From: Solirubrobacteraceae bacterium
Lineage (GTDB): Bacteria > Actinomycetota > Thermoleophilia > Solirubrobacterales > Solirubrobacteraceae
Direction of reading: 5' to 3'
DNA: 22,520 nucleotides
Assembly (NCBI GenBank): GCA_016462625.1
Contig: JAEMSV010000062.1
Coordinates: 1-22,520, forward strand
Every line of letters begins with the position of its first letter. Positions within the stretch are counted from its first letter, which is position 1. Position numbers and translations under genes: made by a program. The notes below the pieces were generated by a model. The model worked only from the letters and a program-made list of their open reading frames with translations. It ran no database searches and was not told the DNA's origin. Shown piece by piece: positions 1 through 5,341 of this stretch.

Positions 1-26
1 GGCGCCGGCGGGGGTCTGACCGCTGA

Positions 27-254
27 TCAGGTGCGGTTGCGGCCCACACGGACGGCGTCGACGATCGTGGAGGCCTCGACCGTTCCTGCTCGGGCGTTCG
101 CTCGCATCAGGGCCTCTGCGACCGTGGGCCGCCGCGCGACCCGCTCGAGTTCGGCGAGCGCGTAGTCCGAGAGCGAGACGCCCGCCGCGGCGGCGCGGGC
201 TTGAAGTGCGCGGTGGACGTCGTCGGGGACGTTGCGAACATGGATCTCGCGCAT
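27..254 (-). CDS. FitA/VapB-type ribbon-helix-helix antitoxin
   Basis: A 75-residue protein with the layout of FitA-like antitoxins. An N-terminal strand-helix-helix (about residues 1-45, with IHVRNVPDDVHRAL and the GVSLSDYALAEL helix) would form the ribbon-helix-helix DNA-binding dimer. A short C-terminal tail (residues 46-75) would wrap the toxin. In this family the antitoxin neutralises a PIN-domain ribonuclease encoded just downstream and represses its own promoter. The downstream side here is the first 26 bases of the window, where I see no ATG or GTG start for a PIN protein, so the partner is either outside the window or absent. The ATG at 254 is supported by a TAGCTT -10-like hexamer 6 nt upstream on the minus strand, which suggests a leaderless message. 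The family call is good; which toxin it pairs with is unknown. Confidence 0.82.
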   Translation of the reverse strand: MREIHVRNVPDDVHRALQARAAAAGVSLSDYALAELERVARRPTVAEALMRANARAGTVEASTIVDAVRVGRNRT

Positions 255-290
255 GGCTGCAAGCTACCGATCTGGGTGTGATGTACCCAG
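255..290 (-). promoter_or_regulatory. Antitoxin promoter with candidate autoregulatory operator
   Basis: On the minus strand a TAGCTT hexamer (266-261) lies 6 nt before the antitoxin ATG. Just upstream is a perfect 6-bp inverted repeat, CTGGGT (272-277) and ACCCAG (285-290), with a 7-nt spacer. An inverted repeat next to the -10 is where RHH antitoxins usually bind to repress their own operon. The repeat is seen; the function is inferred. Confidence 0.5.
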
Positions 291-298
291 CGGGAAGG

Positions 299-344
299 TC
301 GGGTCGATCCGAAGTCGCACAGCGACTTCAACTCGACCCGATCC
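299..344. repeat. Nested palindromic repeat, copy 1
   Basis: A two-storey inverted repeat. The outer arms TCGGGTCGA (299-307) and TCGACCCGA (333-341) pair perfectly over 9 bp. The inner arms GAAGTCGC (311-318) and GCGACTTC (322-329) pair over 8 bp around an ACA loop, with a 3x3 internal loop between. A near-identical copy lies at 15374-15419: 39 of 46 positions match, and most differences fall in loops. This copy sits in a divergent intergenic region, so it is not an obvious terminator for any gene in the window. A dispersed repetitive extragenic palindrome is the simplest reading. Confidence 0.8.
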
Positions 345-367
345 GCCAGTCGGGGCGTAGCTGGCGG

Positions 368-384
368 CTACCCCGGTCGGGTAG
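368..384. promoter_or_regulatory. Inverted repeat upstream of the SfnB-like gene
   Basis: CTACCC (368-373) and GGGTAG (379-384) are perfect 6-bp inverted arms around CGGTC. The element lies about 52-68 bp upstream of the start codon at 436, a usual place for an activator site. A similar TACCC-N4-GGGTA element lies at 5219-5232 upstream of the first NtaA-like gene. Its role is inferred. Confidence 0.35.
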
Positions 385-423
385 TTCTGGCCGCGCGATC
401 GCGTGGTTCCACGACGCTCGCCA

Positions 424-429
424 TACGGT
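424..429 (+). promoter_or_regulatory. Candidate -10 for a leaderless SfnB-like mRNA
   Basis: TACGGT is followed by exactly 6 nt and then the ATG at 436. This TANNNT-N6/7-start pattern recurs at several genes in this window and supports the ATG at 436 over an in-frame GTG at 403, which would lie upstream of the promoter. No convincing -35 is visible. Confidence 0.45.
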
Positions 430-435
430 CGGCGG

Positions 436-1656
436 ATGGCCGCCACCGACACGATCACCGCACCTCTTCACCCAAGCTCGCCCGAGTTCGCATCCCTCCT
501 GGAGCGCATCGCCGCCGGTACCGAGGAGCGCGAGCGCGAAAAGCGCGGCCCGTACGAGGTCATCGGCTGGCTGAAGGAGGCGGGCTTCGGCCGGCTGCGG
601 ATTCCGGTCGAGGAGGGCGGCCTCGGGCTGTCGGTCCGAGAGTTCTTCGCCGCGCTGATCGCGCTCGCCGAGGCGGACTCCAACGCGGCGCACATCCTGC
701 GCGTGCACTTCTCGTTCGTCGAGCAGCAGCTGAACAACCCGGACCTCGAGAACCGCGCACGGTGGATCGCGCTGCTGAACAGCGGCGCGATCGTCGGCAA
801 CGCCCAGAGCGAGCAGAACGGCGGGGCGGTCGGCGGCGACGGCCTGGAGACGACGATCACGCCCGACCCGAGCGGCACCGGCTACCGCCTGAGCGGCGTG
901 AAGTACTACTCCACGGGCTCGCTGTACTCGGACTGGATTCAGGCGATCGCCCGGACGCCCGACAACAAGATCGCGGCCGCGCTGGTCGGCGTGGACCGCG
1001 AGGGTGTCGAGCTCGTCGACGACTGGGACGGCTTCGGCCAGACCCTGACCGGCACGGGCACGACGCGCTTCTCGGACGTCTACGTCGCCGAGGAGGAGTA
1101 CACGGAGTGGGGCACGATCGGCGACCCGCTGCCGGCGACCTACAACGGCGCGTTCCTGCAGCTCTACCTCCAGGGCGTGACGGCGGGCGTGCTGCGCGCG
1201 GTGCGCCGGGACGCGGCTTCGCTCGTGAACCGGCGCCGGCGCTCGTTCGGCCACGCGCTGACCGAATCGCCGATCGAGGATCCCCAGGTGCTGCAGGTGG
1301 TGGGGGAGATCGCGGCCGACGCGTTCGCGGCGGAGGCGATCGTGCTTTCGGCGGCCGACGCGATTGACCGGGCTTCGGCGACGGTGGTCGACGGGTTCCC
1401 CGACCCGGCGGCGGCGCACGCGGCGCAGATCGCGTCAGCGTCGGCGAAGGTGGCGATCGACCGGTTCTCCTACGCGGTCGCGGCGCGGCTGTTCGATGCG
1501 GGTGGGGCTTCGGCGACCCAGTCGCGGTATGCGTTGGACCGGCACTGGCGGAATGTGCGGACTATCTCGACGCATAACCCGACGCATCTGAAGGCGACGG
1601 CGTTGGGGCGGTGGTTTGTGAGTGGGGAGGCGCCGCCGCAGAATGGGTTCTTCTAG
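436..1656 (+). CDS. SfnB/DszC-like FMNH2-dependent monooxygenase (acyl-CoA dehydrogenase fold)
   Basis: A 406-residue protein of the acyl-CoA dehydrogenase superfamily, in the branch that uses reduced flavin and oxygen on sulfur compounds (DszC, SfnB) rather than oxidising acyl-CoA. Its length is close to DszC. What can be seen: an N-terminal helical domain (about 15-120) with the helix HILRVHFSFVEQ, where H91 lies at the position of the DszC active-site histidine near residue 92; a central beta domain (about 120-215) with the KYYSTGS stretch; and a C-terminal helical bundle ending in RNVRTISTHNPTHLK. That ending resembles the conserved RNARTHTLHDP-type motif of this branch, with the first histidine replaced. 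Reduced flavin would come from the flavin reductases at 17917-18923. The gene stands alone, separated from the other sulfur genes by the accessory island. Its last ~120 bases use more G- and T-ending codons than the rest. The substrate (sulfone, sulfide or thiophene-type) cannot be read from sequence. Confidence 0.8.
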   Translation: MAATDTITAPLHPSSPEFASLLERIAAGTEEREREKRGPYEVIGWLKEAGFGRLRIPVEEGGLGLSVREFFAALIALAEADSNAAHILRVHFSFVEQQLNNPDLENRARWIALLNSGAIVGNAQSEQNGGAVGGDGLETTITPDPSGTGYRLSGVKYYSTGSLYSDWIQAIARTPDNKIAAALVGVDREGVELVDDWDGFGQTLTGTGTTRFSDVYVAEEEYTEWGTIGDPLPATYNGAFLQLYLQGVTAGVLRAVRRDAASLVNRRRRSFGHALTESPIEDPQVLQVVGEIAADAFAAEAIVLSAADAIDRASATVVDGFPDPAAAHAAQIASASAKVAIDRFSYAVAARLFDAGGASATQSRYALDRHWRNVRTISTHNPTHLKATALGRWFVSGEAPPQNGFF

Positions 1657-1685
1657 CTGAGCATGGCAGGGGCCTCGAGTCGGAC

Positions 1686-2303
1686 TCAGGCGTCGGCGGC
1701 GGCAACACTGACTGCAAGGTCGAGGACGCGGGGCCAGGGAGCGGTGCCACCCCACTCTTCGTCGAGACTCCTCCTCGCATTCAGATACGGGCGGAGCTTG
1801 GGGATGAGTGCGTCAGGTCCAACGCTCACGCCGATCGTCGGCCGGGTAACAAGCCATGCCAGAACCGCGATGGCCACGCGTTCGGGTGAACCATCGTGCT
1901 GAGACGGGTCGAAGCCAGCTAGGTCTGAGACAAACTGCGCATAGAGATGGCCTTCGGGAGCCAATACGAGCCAGTCATGTGCGTCGTCGCCAGCTGCGCT
2001 CCCCCGAAGCGCCATTGCCATGCCGAGTTCCAGCGGCATGTTGAATCGAGCGAGGTTCTCGACGCCTTCGCCCTTGAAACGGGACAAGTCGTGGATGCTG
2101 TACCGGCAATGGCTGAAGGCCTCAAGGATCCGCGACATCCTGGGCACTGCGACGTCGCCGGTGCTCCCGGCAAGCCAGGGGACGAACCCTGCGTGAACGC
2201 ACGTGAACACGATCGCCTCCCGTTGTTCGGCGTAGTCGGCGTCGAAGGGGCAGTTGACGAAGACATTGCGCTCCGCCTGGAGCGCCCACGAAGGCGCGGT
2301 CAT
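1686..2303 (-). CDS. Nucleoside-deoxyribosyltransferase/TIR-like protein, putative defence effector
   Basis: A 205-residue protein of a widespread uncharacterised family that I recognise by its opening VFVNCPFDADY, then AIVFTCVHAGFVP, CRYSIHDLSR and RFNMPLELGMAMA. The alternating hydrophobic strands and glycine-rich turns suggest a Rossmann-like fold. The ELG-containing motif (about residues 90-96) recalls the catalytic glutamate segment of nucleoside 2-deoxyribosyltransferases, a superfamily related to TIR domains; this link is an inference. No signal peptide or membrane segment is visible, so it should be cytoplasmic. Its ATG overlaps the TGA of the upstream TIR gene (bases 2300-2303), so the two are translationally coupled and probably act together. 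Base use is A/T-richer than in the flanking sulfur genes, as for the whole 1686-5086 island. The function is not established. Confidence 0.65.
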   Translation of the reverse strand: MTAPSWALQAERNVFVNCPFDADYAEQREAIVFTCVHAGFVPWLAGSTGDVAVPRMSRILEAFSHCRYSIHDLSRFKGEGVENLARFNMPLELGMAMALRGSAAGDDAHDWLVLAPEGHLYAQFVSDLAGFDPSQHDGSPERVAIAVLAWLVTRPTIGVSVGPDALIPKLRPYLNARRSLDEEWGGTAPWPRVLDLAVSVAAADA

Positions 2304-2809
2304 TCTTCGGAGTCATCCAACTCGTGCGCTAGGTCGCTGATCTCGCGCAGGCGGTCAGCGAGGACTGTCTTCGAGTCGTCCGGTGTCGTCCATGACCAAC
2401 TGTTCCAGTTTGTCTTCCAGTCCTCTAGAGAGGGGGTGCTTCCTCTCTCCTGGGGCGGAGAATGCGAGTCGAATCGGATGATTCGCTGGTCTCCGAGAAA
2501 CGGTGGCGCCACCGCATCGTCCACGAGTATCGGAACGATGGGCTTCGGCTGATGCGGATCGGCTGCCATCTGCAGGGCTTGGCTCCATTCGTGTCGCGCC
2601 CATACGCTCGGGGGGTTCTGACCGATGATGAGAACCACGAGGTTGGCCGCCTCTAGTGCGTCTTGAATGGCAGGAGCGACGGCTTGGCCTGGGCGCAGTT
2701 CATCTGCCGCAAGCCAGGCCTCGGCGCCGGTCTGAAGGAGGGCCTTCTTGATCGAGCGAGCGACGTGCTCATCCGGACCGCTGTAGGAGATGAATACGCG
2801 ACGAGCCAT
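2300..2809 (-). CDS. TIR-domain protein, probable NAD-cleaving defence effector
   Basis: A 169-residue protein. Residues 3-115 form a TIR domain: RVFISYSGPDE (strand A and the following loop), AWLAADELRPGQ (BB-loop region), LVVLIIGQNPPSVWARHEW and the strand PIVPILVDD. Glu74 in the WARHEW segment is at the position of the catalytic glutamate of NADase TIR domains. The rest (115-169) is a short polar tail with no recognised domain. Bacterial TIR proteins usually hydrolyse NAD+ or make cyclic ADP-ribose signals in anti-phage defence, often with a partner sensor. Here the coupled partner is the NDT/TIR-like protein. I chose the ATG at 2809 over the ATG at 2815 because a TAACGT hexamer ends exactly 6 nt upstream of 2809, fitting a leaderless start. 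The TIR assignment is firm; the defence role is inferred. Confidence 0.85.
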   Translation of the reverse strand: MARRVFISYSGPDEHVARSIKKALLQTGAEAWLAADELRPGQAVAPAIQDALEAANLVVLIIGQNPPSVWARHEWSQALQMAADPHQPKPIVPILVDDAVAPPFLGDQRIIRFDSHSPPQERGSTPSLEDWKTNWNSWSWTTPDDSKTVLADRLREISDLAHELDDSEE

Positions 2810-2821
2810 GCGCATACGTTA
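2810..2821 (-). promoter_or_regulatory. Candidate -10 of the TIR operon (leaderless)
   Basis: On the minus strand TAACGT (2821-2816) is followed by 6 nt and the ATG at 2809. The element covers the alternative ATG at 2815, so if it is a promoter the transcript cannot include that codon. Confidence 0.4.
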
Positions 2822-2886
2822 GACCTAGCGGAGGGGAACTAATGTCCGTCGTGCGAAGAGCCTGAGCGCCGGAAGCTCGCCGAGCG

Positions 2887-2922
2887 TAAACTCAGCAAGA
2901 GCAAAGTGATCAGGAGCGAGAG
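2887..2922 (+). promoter_or_regulatory. Promoter and ribosome binding site of the DUF5343 gene
   Basis: TAAACT (2887-2892) is a plausible -10. AGGAG (2912-2916) with a 6-nt spacer to the ATG at 2923 is a clear Shine-Dalgarno site. This contrasts with the many genes in the window that lack one. The TIR operon diverges from the same 113-bp intergenic region. Confidence 0.5.
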
Positions 2923-3540
2923 ATGGCATCGAGCGTACTGCCCTACGTGACCGCCCACGGCAATATCAAGAAGGTCCTAGACAAAGTCACCAGTGCGGAG
3001 ACCCCGCCCCGGTTCACGCAGGACTACCTCGCCACAACGCTGGATATGCCTGGCGGGTCGGCGAAACCCGTGATCCCGTTCCTGAAGCGGACCGGCTTCT
3101 TGGGTTCGGATGGCGTGCCCACCGAGCTGTACCGGCGCTTCAGGAACAATGCGCAGCGAGGCGCTGCAGCCGCAGAGGCCTTACGTATCGGTTACAAGCC
3201 GCTGTATGCGGTGAACGAGTACATCCACGATGCGAAGGACCCGGACCTGCGCGGTGTGATCTTGCAGGTCACTGGGCTCAGTGAGGATTCCACCTCACTC
3301 GCTCCCACAGTGGGATCGTTCAAGGCACTGCGCGCCTACGCAGATTTCTCCGCCGCCGGCCATGACGCAGAGCCGGAACTCCATAACGACGCAAACGGTG
3401 GTGACGTAGGGACGAGCGCGGACGCATCGGCGCTCGGTCTAAGCCTTGGGTACACCATCAATCTGCACCTGCCAGCAACTTCCGATGTGGCGGTTTTTAG
3501 CGCGATCTTCAAGAGCTTGCGGGAGCACCTGCTCCGATGA
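2923..3540 (+). CDS. DUF5343 family protein
   Basis: A 205-residue protein of the DUF5343 family, recognised from its N-terminal pattern LPYVTAHGNIKKVLDKV, PPRFTQDYL, GGSAKPVIPFLKRTGFL and GVPTELYRRFRN. Residues 30-75 look like a winged helix-turn-helix, and residues 95-140 carry the conserved GYKPLYAVNEYIHDAKD and KALRAYADF segments. The C-terminal part (about 145-205) is strand-rich and ends in a segment reading as LPATSDVAVFSAIFKSLREHLL. The molecular function of the family is unknown. Its ATGA overlap with the following HEPN gene indicates a two-protein unit, possibly a sensor or adaptor paired with a ribonuclease; that reading is an inference. The start is supported by a strong Shine-Dalgarno site. 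Confidence 0.75.
   Translation: MASSVLPYVTAHGNIKKVLDKVTSAETPPRFTQDYLATTLDMPGGSAKPVIPFLKRTGFLGSDGVPTELYRRFRNNAQRGAAAAEALRIGYKPLYAVNEYIHDAKDPDLRGVILQVTGLSEDSTSLAPTVGSFKALRAYADFSAAGHDAEPELHNDANGGDVGTSADASALGLSLGYTINLHLPATSDVAVFSAIFKSLREHLLR
3522..3535 (+). promoter_or_regulatory. Hairpin sequestering the ribosome site of the HEPN gene
   Basis: GGAGC (3522-3526) and GCTCC (3531-3535) form a perfect 5-bp stem with an ACCT loop, ending one base before the coupled ATG at 3537. The left arm is the only Shine-Dalgarno-like sequence for that gene. The site would open only when ribosomes translate the end of the DUF5343 gene. The stem is seen; the coupling role is inferred. Confidence 0.35.
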
Positions 3541-4124
3541 CTGACGCCTCGATTGCCGATGCCATCAAGTTGTTCGGTATGACCAACAGTCTGATCGAGC
3601 ACGACTTGGATCAGATCGAGGCGGAGCATGCTGTGGACTTGCGGCGAGGGCACCGGTCTGTGGCTGAAGTCGACGAGGCCTACTACCCCCAGATTGAAGG
3701 GGCGATCCGAGCGGAGGCGGCCGAGATGGCGCCTCACTACGAGGTCTTCTATTCGCTTGAAACGACCATCCGGCGCTTGGTTCGTGAACAGCTTCAGGCG
3801 GCGGACGATGCATGGTGGGAGGTGCGGATCCCGGAGCAGATCCGAAAGGACGCGGAGCGCCTTCAGCGGCGGGATGCCGACACGGGCTTTACGAGGCGAT
3901 CCGATGATCCAATGGACTTCCTGACGTTCGGCCAGTTGAGCGACGTCATCAAGTCAAACTGGGATGTCTTTGGAGCAGTCTTCTCGAGCGCACGGGCAGT
4001 CGAGAAGGTGATGGCTAATCTGAACACATTGAGGGGTCCAATCGCGCATTGCAGCCCTCTGGCGGAGGATGAGATTGTTCGCCTTCGACTGACCGTGGCC
4101 GATTGGTTTCGACTCGGCGACTAA
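3537..4124 (+). CDS. Swt1-type HEPN domain protein, putative ribonuclease
   Basis: A 195-residue, largely helical protein resembling Swt1-family HEPN proteins: FYSLETTIRRLVREQL (about 71-86), WWEVRIPEQIR (93-103), DFLTFGQLSDVIKSNWDVF (127-145) and LNTLRGPIAHCSPLAEDE (162-179). Within the last segment R166-x4-H171 matches the Rx4-6H catalytic motif of HEPN ribonucleases. HEPN proteins often act as RNA-cleaving effectors in toxin-antitoxin, abortive infection and CRISPR-linked systems. The gene overlaps the DUF5343 gene by 4 bp (ATGA), so DUF5343 is the likely partner or inhibitor. At its 3' end its stop codon overlaps the stop of the convergent membrane-HEPN gene. The HEPN call is fairly secure; activity and trigger are unknown. 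Confidence 0.72.
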   Translation: MTDASIADAIKLFGMTNSLIEHDLDQIEAEHAVDLRRGHRSVAEVDEAYYPQIEGAIRAEAAEMAPHYEVFYSLETTIRRLVREQLQAADDAWWEVRIPEQIRKDAERLQRRDADTGFTRRSDDPMDFLTFGQLSDVIKSNWDVFGAVFSSARAVEKVMANLNTLRGPIAHCSPLAEDEIVRLRLTVADWFRLGD

Positions 4125-5086
4125 CTGTGGCGAGTGCTGGTCGGGGGCTCAGCTGCTCGGACTGGTCTAGCTCGGTGGGCACTGCCCGACATGAAGTCCA
4201 GGTCCTCTTCGAGCACCCCCGCGATGCGCTCGCCGATGGCCACGAGTTCATGGAGGTCTTCCTGAGTGAGTCTCGGAGCCGAGCCCGGATGCGCAACGGC
4301 GTTCCGCCCTGCTCGAACGGCCGCTATCTCGTCCGCAAACACTTCCGACCAGCGCACGATCCGCTCAATGTCAAGCAAGGTCATGCCGTCGGGAAGGACG
4401 CGTTGAAGCGTGTCTCGGTGGGTCTTCTCCACCTCATTTTCCAAGGTCCCCGCGGCATAGCCGCGAACAAGCCCACCCCACTTCTTCCCCCGGGCGTAGC
4501 GTGCAACCTCGGTCCATGGCCAGAGGCGTCGGTCCCAGAGGTTCAGGAGCGTCACTGACTCGCGCGCAATGGCATCTTCGTCACCCACTGGAGTAGGCGC
4601 TGGGCTGGGCTGGTTGCTGGCGGACTCGGTGGGCCGGGTCGCCTCCCGAAAGCTTGCTTCCTTTTCACCCAGGTTCTCTTCTAGCCTGCCGACGTTCACC
4701 AGAACGTTGGTGGCTTGACTTGCGCCGACGGCGATCGAGTTCTGGACGTCCACGAGTTTGGCTTCGATCGCCTGCTGTCCCTTCTCTTGTTCGTCGACCC
4801 TGAACCTAAGGGTGCCAAGGCCCGGGAGCGCCAGCTCAGTTAGGTCGGGTAGAAGGAGCGCAACGGCGATGATCCAAAATGGGAGAAGGTCCGCTAAGCC
4901 CAGTGACTCGCACGATTCGACGACAGGCTCCTTGCCGACTTGAACAACAACATCCGTACAGATCGGCTCGTAGCTGGCGAGTCGTGTGATGAGGAGCGTC
5001 ACGGCTGGGATTGCGACTACGCAGGCAGCCGTCCATTGGCGTCCGTTCAGCTTTTTCGGGATTGACGGCTTCTCTGAGTCGCCCAC
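4121..5086 (-). CDS. Membrane-anchored protein with C-terminal HEPN-like domain
   Basis: A 321-residue protein I do not recognise as a named family. Two hydrophobic segments (about 18-35 and 66-85) flank a roughly 30-residue loop with two cysteines (C43, C59) that could form a disulfide outside the membrane. Residues 95-150 are a heptad-rich likely coiled coil, followed by a Pro/Ser/Thr-rich linker (150-170). The C-terminal helical region (about 172-300) contains VRAGRNAVAHPG, where R261-x4-H266 matches the HEPN Rx4-6H motif. A membrane sensor or pore coupled to an RNA-cleaving domain is a possible reading, by analogy with membrane-linked defence effectors; this is an inference. Translation starts at a GTG (5086) with only a weak GAGAGA-like ribosome site. 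Its stop overlaps that of the convergent HEPN gene. Confidence 0.6.
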   Translation of the reverse strand: MGDSEKPSIPKKLNGRQWTAACVVAIPAVTLLITRLASYEPICTDVVVQVGKEPVVESCESLGLADLLPFWIIAVALLLPDLTELALPGLGTLRFRVDEQEKGQQAIEAKLVDVQNSIAVGASQATNVLVNVGRLEENLGEKEASFREATRPTESASNQPSPAPTPVGDEDAIARESVTLLNLWDRRLWPWTEVARYARGKKWGGLVRGYAAGTLENEVEKTHRDTLQRVLPDGMTLLDIERIVRWSEVFADEIAAVRAGRNAVAHPGSAPRLTQEDLHELVAIGERIAGVLEEDLDFMSGSAHRARPVRAAEPPTSTRHS

Positions 5087-5121
5087 AGGTCTCTCGCAGT
5101 CGAGGTTGGTGGCCGTGTGAG

Positions 5122-5149
5122 TGTGCGACCTCGCTGAGGTGGTCGCACA
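5122..5149. promoter_or_regulatory. Inverted repeat between divergent genes
   Basis: TGTGCGACC (5122-5130) and GGTCGCACA (5141-5149) are perfect 9-bp arms. A competing smaller stem, ACCTC (5128-5132) and GAGGT (5136-5140), lies inside. It is 36 bp upstream of the membrane-HEPN start on the minus strand, so a repressor site or 5'-UTR structure of that gene is likelier than a link to the sulfur genes. Confidence 0.4.
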
Positions 5150-5218
5150 ATCGAGTGGGTTGGATCAAGTTCGTAAGTCCTGATCTGTCTGAAGATGATG
5201 CCGGACGTCGCCCTGCCC

Positions 5219-5232
5219 TACCCACCCGGGTA
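5219..5232. promoter_or_regulatory. TACCC-N4-GGGTA inverted repeat
   Basis: TACCC (5219-5223) and GGGTA (5228-5232) resemble the CTACCC-N5-GGGTAG element at 368-384 upstream of the SfnB-like gene. Both lie upstream of sulfur monooxygenases. The arms are short and the spacing differs by one base, so a shared activator site is only tentative. Confidence 0.25.
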
Positions 5233-5246
5233 CACTCACGCATAAA

Positions 5247-5277
5247 CCAGACTAAGTCTGTAGACAATCCATACATT
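5247..5277 (+). promoter_or_regulatory. Sulfur-operon promoter with shared 22-bp box (copy A)
   Basis: Box A spans 5247-5268. Read on the minus strand it has the form ATTGTCTA-N8-GTCTGG and contains the perfect palindrome CAGACTAAGTCTG (5248-5260). TACATT (5272-5277) directly downstream is a good -10, giving a start of transcription near 5284 and a leader of about 58 nt with a GGAG site (5331-5334). The box overlaps the -35/spacer region, as expected for a repressor or an activator binding next to polymerase. Related boxes lie before ssuD (13226-13247) and the flavin reductase (18929-18950). Confidence 0.5.
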
Positions 5278-5341
5278 GCTCCTTCGGCTCGCCCATGGCA
5301 GCCGAACCCTCCCCCGATCTCGACCGCCCCGGAGCAATCAG

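Noticed and set aside
1..26. Start of a PIN-domain toxin downstream of the FitA-like antitoxin
   Set aside because: No ATG or GTG start and no PIN-like sequence is visible in the 26 bases available; it would have to lie outside the window.
403..435. Upstream in-frame GTG extension of the SfnB-like gene
   Set aside because: It would place the start upstream of the TACGGT -10-like element and adds an Arg-rich stretch unlike the family N-terminus.
5087..5341. Riboswitch (SAM-type) or T-box before the sulfur operon
   Set aside because: Apart from the inverted repeats described, I see no conserved riboswitch or T-box core, and the inferred leader is only about 58 nt.
1657..5341. Insertion-site direct repeats or a mobile-element integrase flanking the accessory island
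   Set aside because: Comparison of the two ends by eye found no direct repeats of useful length, and no recombinase or transposase is encoded.
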